Assembly: GCA_900548705.1 (NCBI GenBank)
Contig: URLF01000115.1
Location: forward strand, 1 to 6,551
Length of the DNA stretch: 6,551 nt
Source: an uncultured Porphyromonadaceae bacterium
Lineage (GTDB): Bacteria > Bacteroidota > Bacteroidia > Bacteroidales > Muribaculaceae
Direction: 5' to 3'
Shown: in pieces, positions 1-4,334 of the stretch
How the letters are laid out: each line of letters opens with the position of its first letter
Numbering within the stretch: the first letter of the stretch is position 1
Made by a program: the position numbers and the translations under genes
The notes under the pieces: model-generated
What the model was told of the DNA's origin: nothing
What the model saw: the letters and a program-made list of their open reading frames with translations, nothing else
Database searches by the model: none

Positions 1-626
1 GCGCCATGGTCGAGCCATAACACACGCGTCGCCCCAAGTCCGGCGGCGAGTTCGCGCTCCACCTCCTCCTTTTTGATGAAACCGTTGCGGTTGACCGACA
101 GCATGCACTCAGATGTGGTCAGGATTGTGCCCGCGCCGTCACTCTCGATTGACCCTCCTTCGAGGACATATCGTTTGCGCAGGACCACCGGGGCCTGTAT
201 CGCTTTGTCGGCTACCAATGAGAGGAAGGCAAGGTTGTCTTTGTCGGATGGGAATTTCAGCCCCCACCCGTTGAACTTGTATGCGACCGCCGATAATGCG
301 CCGTTCCCCATGTCCTCGATAGTCAATGGACCGTAATCGCGGGTCCATGTGTCGTTGGTCTTGCAGGTGGCGACAAGTATCTGCTTGCGCGTGTCATCGT
401 CGGGTAGCAGCGAGGCGACGCGGTCAGGCTCGGGTGTGGCGATAATCACCTTCTGACCGGCGCGCACAAGTGCGGCTGTCAGGGCGATATAGCATCGGTC
501 CACCTCGTCGAGTATGTCGGCCCAGTCGGTGTCGCGATGAGGCCATGCCAGAAGGGTCGCGTCGAAGCGGGCATCCCATTCGGCAGGCATTCTCCTTGCG
601 TTGGAAGGGGTTTGGGTATTGGTCAT
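1..626 (-). CDS. aguA: Agmatine deiminase, N-terminal part (cut by left window edge)
   Basis: Translating the minus strand from the ATG at 626 gives 208 codons with no stop before the edge. Family signatures appear in order: MPAEW (residues 13-17), LAWPHRDTDW (about 24-33), TWTRDYGP (93-100), FNGWG (118-122), LEGGSIESDG (155-164), then LTTSECML and NRNG (169-182), and LWLDHG near the edge. These match the agmatine deiminase / Porphyromonas-type peptidyl-arginine deiminase family, usually about 340-370 aa, so roughly 60% is present. The C-terminal part carrying the catalytic His and Cys lies outside. Known reaction: agmatine + water to N-carbamoylputrescine + ammonia, in the cytoplasm; no signal peptide is seen, which argues against the secreted P. 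gingivalis-type peptidyl-arginine deiminase. The start is fixed by a 4-base ATGA overlap with the upstream small gene, implying translational coupling; Met13 is a less likely alternative start. Whether the missing half is intact cannot be seen. Confidence 0.87.
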   Translation of the reverse strand, partial: MTNTQTPSNARRMPAEWDARFDATLLAWPHRDTDWADILDEVDRCYIALTAALVRAGQKVIIATPEPDRVASLLPDDDTRKQILVATCKTNDTWTRDYGPLTIEDMGNGALSAVAYKFNGWGLKFPSDKDNLAFLSLVADKAIQAPVVLRKRYVLEGGSIESDGAGTILTTSECMLSVNRNGFIKKEEVERELAAGLGATRVLWLDHG

Positions 627-865
627 CGGTCGTAGTCGTTGTCAAGGGTGTCCCAGATGGATTCCTGATTGTCGAGATATTCCTCACAGAAGTCGAGGAA
701 ACCACGCCGCTCAGAACTTCCGACCTCGTGGCACCACTGGCGGTAGAGCTTGTGCAGCTCGTCATCCTCTCCGACCATCTTTTTGAATTCGGCTTCGGCC
801 ATGTCGATGCTTCCGGCCTGCTGGATTACTTGATGGAATACTTCTGTGATGTCTTGAAAATCCAT
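623..865 (-). CDS. Small acidic protein of unknown function, coupled to agmatine deiminase
   Basis: An 80-aa ORF (ATG at 865, TGA at 625-623). Its stop overlaps the deiminase start as ATGA, so it is the first gene of a two-gene unit. The protein is strongly acidic (21 Asp/Glu against 7 Lys/Arg), rich in predicted helix, and has no signal peptide or membrane segment. It has two Cys, one in a WCHEVGSSE stretch and one in FLDFCEEYLD, and aromatic residues spaced as in a small helical bundle. I do not recognise a named domain. The composition looks like a real protein, and the reading frame is supported by the overlap and by a promoter match 74 bases upstream of the start. There is no Shine-Dalgarno, as is usual in Bacteroidetes. 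It could be a partner or regulator of the deiminase, but the sequence shows only co-transcription; that role is inference. Confidence 0.75.
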   Translation of the reverse strand: MDFQDITEVFHQVIQQAGSIDMAEAEFKKMVGEDDELHKLYRQWCHEVGSSERRGFLDFCEEYLDNQESIWDTLDNDYDR

Positions 866-938
866 TGTCTGTCATGGTTGGGGGGCGTCAGGAGAGAGGG
901 GGCGCCCCGTTGCATTGCTTTATTCTGGCTTGTTGGGG

Positions 939-972
939 CAAAGATAATGATTTTTTTGAAAACCACACCAAA
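939..972 (-). promoter_or_regulatory. Bacteroidetes-type promoter for the small protein-agmatine deiminase unit
   Basis: Read on the minus strand, TTTG (972-969) is followed after 22 bases by TATCTTTG (946-939), an exact match to the Bacteroides -7 consensus TAnnTTTG. Transcription would start near 932, leaving a leader of about 65 bases before the ATG at 865. The 22-base spacer is at the long end of what is accepted, so the -33 box is less certain than the -7 box. Confidence 0.55.
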
Positions 973-1003
973 TTTGCCGACTTAAAAACATTTCTTAACT
1001 TTG
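973..1003 (+). promoter_or_regulatory. Bacteroidetes-type promoter for the alpha/beta hydrolase
   Basis: TTTG (973-976), a 19-base spacer, then TAACTTTG (996-1003): both boxes match the Bacteroides sigma-factor consensus exactly and the spacing is optimal. The start of transcription would be near 1010, giving a leader of about 40 bases to the ATG at 1052. Its -33 box directly abuts the -33 box of the divergent minus-strand promoter, together forming the palindrome CAAATTTG (969-976). Confidence 0.72.
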
Positions 1004-1051
1004 CAAACCAATCCGCCTCCCATCATTGTTTTATGGTAAAAAACCTCGGAA

Positions 1052-2071
1052 ATGAAACGCAACTCGATATTTACTCTGCTTTCCCTGCTTCTCGCCCCGC
1101 TTCTTGTCTCGTGGATTGCCGATCCGTTGCTTGGCAAGGAGGGGTATGAGATGGAGACCGTCAGCCAGCCCAATGATTATTCGGGGGAAGTGGTGTCTAC
1201 CGTCATCCGGCGGCTCCCGGAGGGGAAAAGGCCCCGCAAGGCGGTATTGTATGTCCACGGCTACAATGACTATTTTTTCCAGGACTCAATGGGACGCGAG
1301 TTCAATGACTCAGGATATGGCTTCTATGCCGTAGACCTGCGCAAGTATGGCCGTTCGCTCCTGCCGGGACAGCGTCGCTACGAGGCGCGTGACATGAGCG
1401 AGTATTTCGCCGACATAGATTCGGCCATCGCCCGGATGCGTCGCGACCGCGTCACCGATATCGTACTGATGGGGCATTCCACCGGAGGTCTCATCACATC
1501 ATTATATATGGAAGACCATCCCGCCCCGGAGATAAAGGCTCTGATATTGAACAGCCCTTTCCTTGACTGGAATTTCACCGGATTCATTCGCAACGCCGCG
1601 ATTCCTCTCGCCGCTGCCGCCGGGAAGTGGTTCCCCGACATAGAGATGTCGCAGGGCGATGATTCCGCATATGGCGAAAGTCTGCTGAAATCGAAGCACG
1701 GGGAATGGGAGTTCGACACAACCCTGAAGCTGCTTCACCCCGCGCCGATATCCTTGGGGTGGGTGAGGGCCATCGATCAAGGACAGAAGCGGCTGATTAA
1801 GAATGGCCGTGCCATCAAAGTGCCGGTGTTTCTGATGCGTTCGCGTCGCAGTGTGCATCCCGACGGATGGAGCCCGTTGGCCAACAGCGGCGATGCCGTC
1901 CTGAATGTCGATTCCATCTCGGCCCGTGGCCGTCGCCTGGGCTACAATGTGACCGAGGCGATTGTCGACAGCGGTCTCCACGACCTCGTCCTGTCGCGTC
2001 CCCGCGTGCGCCGCGCCGTCTACGAATCCATGTTCCGCTGGCTCCGCCGCCAGCCCGAATTCGTGGAGTGA
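1052..2071 (+). CDS. Exported or membrane-anchored alpha/beta hydrolase (serine aminopeptidase S33 / lysophospholipase-like)
   Basis: The protein has 339 aa. A hydrophobic N-terminus (about residues 6-22, preceded by Lys-Arg) is a signal peptide or membrane anchor; with no cysteine anywhere it cannot be a lipoprotein. The alpha/beta-hydrolase core follows: VLYVHGYNDY (65-74, oxyanion region), DLRKYGRS (95-102, equivalent to the family DxRGxGxS), the nucleophile elbow GHSTGG (141-146, Ser143), and GLHDLVLS (308-315, His310 as catalytic base). The acid is probably Asp281 in GDAVLNVD, though nearby Asp residues are possible. This layout fits the Hydrolase_4 / serine aminopeptidase S33 group of lysophospholipase-like enzymes. 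The substrate cannot be told; an ester or monoacyl lipid is a reasonable guess. It is monocistronic, with its own promoter upstream and a strong terminator downstream. The ATG has only a weak GGA in front. GC content is high, like the mut genes. Confidence 0.85.
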   Translation: MKRNSIFTLLSLLLAPLLVSWIADPLLGKEGYEMETVSQPNDYSGEVVSTVIRRLPEGKRPRKAVLYVHGYNDYFFQDSMGREFNDSGYGFYAVDLRKYGRSLLPGQRRYEARDMSEYFADIDSAIARMRRDRVTDIVLMGHSTGGLITSLYMEDHPAPEIKALILNSPFLDWNFTGFIRNAAIPLAAAAGKWFPDIEMSQGDDSAYGESLLKSKHGEWEFDTTLKLLHPAPISLGWVRAIDQGQKRLIKNGRAIKVPVFLMRSRRSVHPDGWSPLANSGDAVLNVDSISARGRRLGYNVTEAIVDSGLHDLVLSRPRVRRAVYESMFRWLRRQPEFVE

Positions 2072-2106
2072 GATTCAATATATTAAAACTGAATTGTAAA
2101 TTTTGG

Positions 2107-2150
2107 CAGCAAACCGTTGCATACTATGCAACGGTTTGCTGTTATTTTAT
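2107..2150 (+). terminator. Rho-independent terminator of the hydrolase gene
   Basis: A perfect 16-bp inverted repeat (2107-2122 with 2126-2141, three-base ACT between) is followed by the T-rich run TTATTTTAT. It lies 36 bases after the hydrolase stop and before the promoter of the next gene, so it separates the two units. AAATTTT just upstream (2098-2104) is only a poor T-tract for reverse-direction use. Confidence 0.88.
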
Positions 2151-2189
2151 GCAGTTGTGTCTAATAATTGAAAAATATACATTTGAAAA

Positions 2190-2222
2190 TTTGGTTAAGA
2201 GAGAAAGATTGTATTAACTTTG
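2190..2222 (+). promoter_or_regulatory. Bacteroidetes-type promoter for the BspA-like LRR gene
   Basis: TTTG (2190-2193), a 21-base spacer, then TAACTTTG (2215-2222), an exact TAnnTTTG. Transcription would start near 2229, a leader of under 30 bases before the ATG at 2256. The -7 octamer is identical to that of the hydrolase promoter at 996-1003. The surrounding DNA is AT-rich, so chance matches are likelier here, but position and spacing are right. Confidence 0.6.
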
Positions 2223-2247
2223 GAATAATTAAACTGTTAATTCCAAA
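2219..2247. repeat. Inverted repeat overlapping the -7 box and leader of the LRR gene
   Basis: TTTGGAAT (2219-2226) is complementary to ATTCCAAA (2240-2247). Inside, TAA (2230-2232) can pair with TTA (2237-2239) around an ACTG loop, leaving a three-base AAT bulge on the left. The left arm includes the last four bases of the -7 box. It could be an operator or a hairpin at the start of the mRNA, or chance in AT-rich DNA. Confidence 0.4.
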
Positions 2248-2255
2248 TCATTGAT

Positions 2256-3836
2256 ATGAATATTGACAAAATGAGGTTAAAATATATTCATAAAATATGG
2301 TCTGAATCTACGTATGCAATAACAAAAAAGGTGTTATTATTTATTGTGGCTTTAATTGGATTGAAGTCTGAGGCGTATGATTTTCAACAAGATGGTATTT
2401 GTTATAATATTCTTTCCGATAACGACTTGACCTTGGAAGTTACATTTGATGATAGGAATAATTCGTTATATCAAGATAAGATTTCAATTCCGCAAAATGT
2501 GATATATGATAATAAAACATATACTATTACTTCCATAGGTGTTAGTGCATTCACAGGATGTGTAAATCTGACAGAGGTAACAATTCCAAACACAGTTACG
2601 ATAATTAAGGAAAATTCTTTTTCCAATTGTAGAAGATTGTCTAGAATAAATATTCCAAATTCTGTTAAATACGTTGGCCCTTCTGCATTTTATTATTGTA
2701 CCAATTTGACAACTATAACCCTGTCTTCCGCTATTGATAAAATCAACGAGAATGTTTTTTCATATTGCTATAGTTTGTCGGAGATTAATATCCCTTCATC
2801 TGTTACGTCAATAGAAAGAGGCGCATTTAGCTTTTGTAGTAGTTTGACATCGATCATCGTCCCATCTTCTGTCCAACAGATTGGTGATTATGCTTTTTTC
2901 AAATGTGACAAATTACAAACTGTGTCGATACTTGCATCAATTCCAGGGATTCAGAATTACACTTTTAAAGATTGTTGCAGCTTAATGTCAATTAATATCC
3001 CTGAATCTGTTGAATTTATAGGAGAGTGTGCTTTCTTTGGCTGTGTTGGGCTGGAGAATATAGAGTTGCCTAATTCCGTCACACTAATAGGGAAAGAAGC
3101 TTTTTCATATTGTGAGAAGCTTTTGACAATACATATTCCCAACTCAGTAAAGACTATTAATGATGCGGCTTTTTCATTTTGCAGGAAACTGACTAGTATT
3201 ATAATTCCTGATTCGGTTGCCTTTTTGGGTAATGGTATCTTTTTTGGATGTAGAGAGTTGACAAGTGCAATGTTACCTAATACTCTGACGATAATTCCTC
3301 CAAATACATTTTCTGGTTGTTATAGTCTCGTAGACATTATAATACCAGACTCAGTTATAGCAATAGGGGAATATTGCTTCAATGGTTGCTACAGTTTAGA
3401 GTCTATTAAGCTACCTCCTAATATCCGTTTCATAAGATATGGAGCTTTTGGGGACTGTCCATTCAAGGAAATCTATTGTTATATGATAGAACCGGCCACG
3501 TGTTCTTCAGTATTTACGGATGAGATTTTGAGGAATGGGATATTGTATGTTCCTAAAGGTTGCAAATCGAAATATGAAAAAATTGAGCCATGGGGAAAGT
3601 TTTATAATATCGAAGAAATGGATTTTTCTTGGTTGACAACTATAAAAACTAATGACACAACGGGTGTATATGCTAAGGATGGTTCAATAATTATAGAAAA
3701 TAGGGGAGTTATAACAATGATATTCGATATGCAAGGACGTATGATATATTACGGTTCTGATAATATTATTCCCAATCTTAAAAAGGGATTTTATATAGTC
3801 AAATCAGGGGATTTGAGTATTAAAGTCGAAATTTAA
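2256..3836 (+). CDS. BspA-type leucine-rich-repeat surface or secreted protein with T9SS-like C-terminal tail
   Basis: The protein has 526 aa. A long charged n-region is followed by a hydrophobic stretch VLLFIVALIGL (26-36) and a cleavage-like KSEA (37-40), giving a signal peptide; Met6 (2271) is an alternative start. A short beta-rich segment (41-90) leads into thirteen consecutive 23-residue LRR_5 (BspA) units at 91-389, of the form IPxSVxxIGxxAFxxCxxLxxI, plus a degenerate fourteenth. A cap typical of BspA proteins follows (405-455, with LYVPKGCKSKY and WGKFYNIEEM). Residues about 470-526 (GRMIYY, then LKKGFYIVKSG to the end) resemble the type A sorting tail of the type IX secretion system. 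BspA proteins of oral and gut Bacteroidetes are known in adhesion to host matrix proteins or to other microbes; that role here is inference. The gene stands alone, with its own promoter, and is much richer in A+T than both flanks, suggesting transfer or different selection. Confidence 0.9.
   Translation: MNIDKMRLKYIHKIWSESTYAITKKVLLFIVALIGLKSEAYDFQQDGICYNILSDNDLTLEVTFDDRNNSLYQDKISIPQNVIYDNKTYTITSIGVSAFTGCVNLTEVTIPNTVTIIKENSFSNCRRLSRINIPNSVKYVGPSAFYYCTNLTTITLSSAIDKINENVFSYCYSLSEINIPSSVTSIERGAFSFCSSLTSIIVPSSVQQIGDYAFFKCDKLQTVSILASIPGIQNYTFKDCCSLMSINIPESVEFIGECAFFGCVGLENIELPNSVTLIGKEAFSYCEKLLTIHIPNSVKTINDAAFSFCRKLTSIIIPDSVAFLGNGIFFGCRELTSAMLPNTLTIIPPNTFSGCYSLVDIIIPDSVIAIGEYCFNGCYSLESIKLPPNIRFIRYGAFGDCPFKEIYCYMIEPATCSSVFTDEILRNGILYVPKGCKSKYEKIEPWGKFYNIEEMDFSWLTTIKTNDTTGVYAKDGSIIIENRGVITMIFDMQGRMIYYGSDNIIPNLKKGFYIVKSGDLSIKVEI
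2526..3422 (+). repeat. Thirteen tandem 69-base units encoding 23-residue LRR_5 repeats
   Basis: Residues 91-389 of the LRR protein divide exactly into 13 units of 23 residues with no insertion or deletion. Position 12 is Cys in every unit, position 9 is Phe in all, and most units end in a Pro-x-Ser turn. Units 6 and 7 (residues 206-251) are the most divergent. At DNA level the units share only short identical stretches, such as TTTTTCATATTG near 2755 and 3102. The array is therefore old or diversified rather than freshly expanded. Confidence 0.88.
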
Positions 3837-4097
3837 TAAGATTAGATAAATAATTTTCAACGGCAATAGATTTGGAGTAAGGTGTGATTAAATCGCATTA
3901 TGGATAGATAAATTTAGGAGATTTTATAGATAATGTGCTAAAGTTTAATTTAATAGTGGTATGAATTCAATATAAATATTAATACTAAATCTTCTGAGAA
4001 GGTTTTCTTACGTGTAAATCGCTAATTTTGTACTTGCCAATTGAGAGTAGGGGACCAAGGGGATTTCGGGGAGGGAATGAAATTTTTGCGGCAAAAT
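3837..4097. other. AT-rich intergenic stretch without a recognisable gene
   Basis: These are the first 260 bases of the non-coding gap of about 500 bases before mutA. No credible ORF is present on either strand and there is no tRNA-like structure. TAnnTTTG matches occur at 3867-3874 and 4023-4030, but neither has a -33 box at the right distance and both are probably chance. From about 4040 the sequence becomes G-rich (runs of GGGG at 4050-4075), marking the change from the AT-rich LRR cassette toward the mutA leader. Confidence 0.6.
3987..4010 (+). terminator. Possible weak terminator downstream of the LRR gene
   Basis: AAATCTTC (3987-3994) pairs with GAAGGTTT (3998-4005), 8 bp with one G-T pair, around a TGA loop, followed by TCTTA. 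It is the best hairpin plus T-run I find after the LRR stop, but it lies 150 bases downstream, is AT-rich, and its T-tract is short. Confidence 0.3.
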
Positions 4098-4128
4098 ATT
4101 GGGGATTCCAAAAAGTTTAGTAAATTTG
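4098..4128 (+). promoter_or_regulatory. Probable promoter of mutA-mutB
   Basis: ATTG (4098-4101, three of four bases of TTTG), a 19-base spacer, then TAAATTTG (4121-4128), an exact TAnnTTTG. Transcription would begin near 4135, giving a mutA leader of about 200 bases, unusually long beside the leaders of 30-65 bases predicted for the other genes here. No promoter of comparable quality is seen nearer the mutA start. Confidence 0.55.
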
Positions 4129-4165
4129 TGGCATTGAACTGTTTTTGGAAATTTTAATATCACCC

Positions 4166-4290
4166 GGGCGGATTTGGGTTATAACCGCCCCGCCAGGGAA
4201 AGGATATTTTCGGAATCTGTTACCATGAAAAGATCCGTGACTTTCTGAAACTGCTGACCATACGGTTTTCCGGAAATTTCCGGGAAACTG
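4166..4290 (+). promoter_or_regulatory. Structured 5' leader of mutA (three hairpins)
   Basis: Three stems follow each other. GGGCGG (4166-4171) pairs with CCGCCC (4185-4190). GGATATTTTC (4202-4211) pairs with GAAAAGATCC (4227-4236) with one A-G mismatch. A 12-bp stem (4263-4274 with 4279-4290) with an AATT loop and two G-T pairs has CCGGAAATTTCCGG at its centre. An AT-rich single-stranded stretch follows up to the mutA ATG. No long T-tract follows any stem, so a simple attenuator is not evident. The consensus blocks of a cobalamin riboswitch are not recognisable. It may be a cis-regulatory RNA or, for the third stem, a protein-binding palindrome. Confidence 0.45.
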
Positions 4291-4334
4291 ACTTTCATAT
4301 AAATATGTAAATATTGTTAACCTCTTTATATATC

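Noticed and set aside
470..985. 171-codon plus-strand frame over the deiminase and the small gene
   Set aside because: It runs antisense through two genes supported by family motifs and an ATGA overlap; its sequence has no family resemblance and it extends into the divergent promoter.
1867..2217. 116-codon plus-strand frame overlapping the end of the hydrolase
   Set aside because: It reads out of frame through the hydrolase C-terminus, then through the terminator hairpin and the next promoter; Arg/Pro-rich shadow translation.
2142..2256. Invertible (phase-variable) promoter of the LRR gene
   Set aside because: Bacteroidetes surface loci can use this, but I find no pair of inverted repeats of 10 bases or more flanking the promoter, and no recombinase gene in the window.
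3867..4030. Extra TAnnTTTG promoter matches at 3867-3874 and 4023-4030
   Set aside because: Neither has a TTTG-like box 19-22 bases upstream, and such octamers are expected by chance in AT-rich DNA.
4077..4157. 26-codon ORF with GGGGAGGG in front, in the gap before mutA
   Set aside because: The G-run is only about two bases from the ATG, the protein is a short Lys/Phe-rich string with no recognisable features, and the predicted mutA -7 box lies inside it.
4135..4334. Cobalamin riboswitch upstream of mutA
   Set aside because: The context is suggestive and a GGGAA is present near 4196, but the conserved CCCGCxACTGT and GCCACTG blocks with correct spacing are missing.
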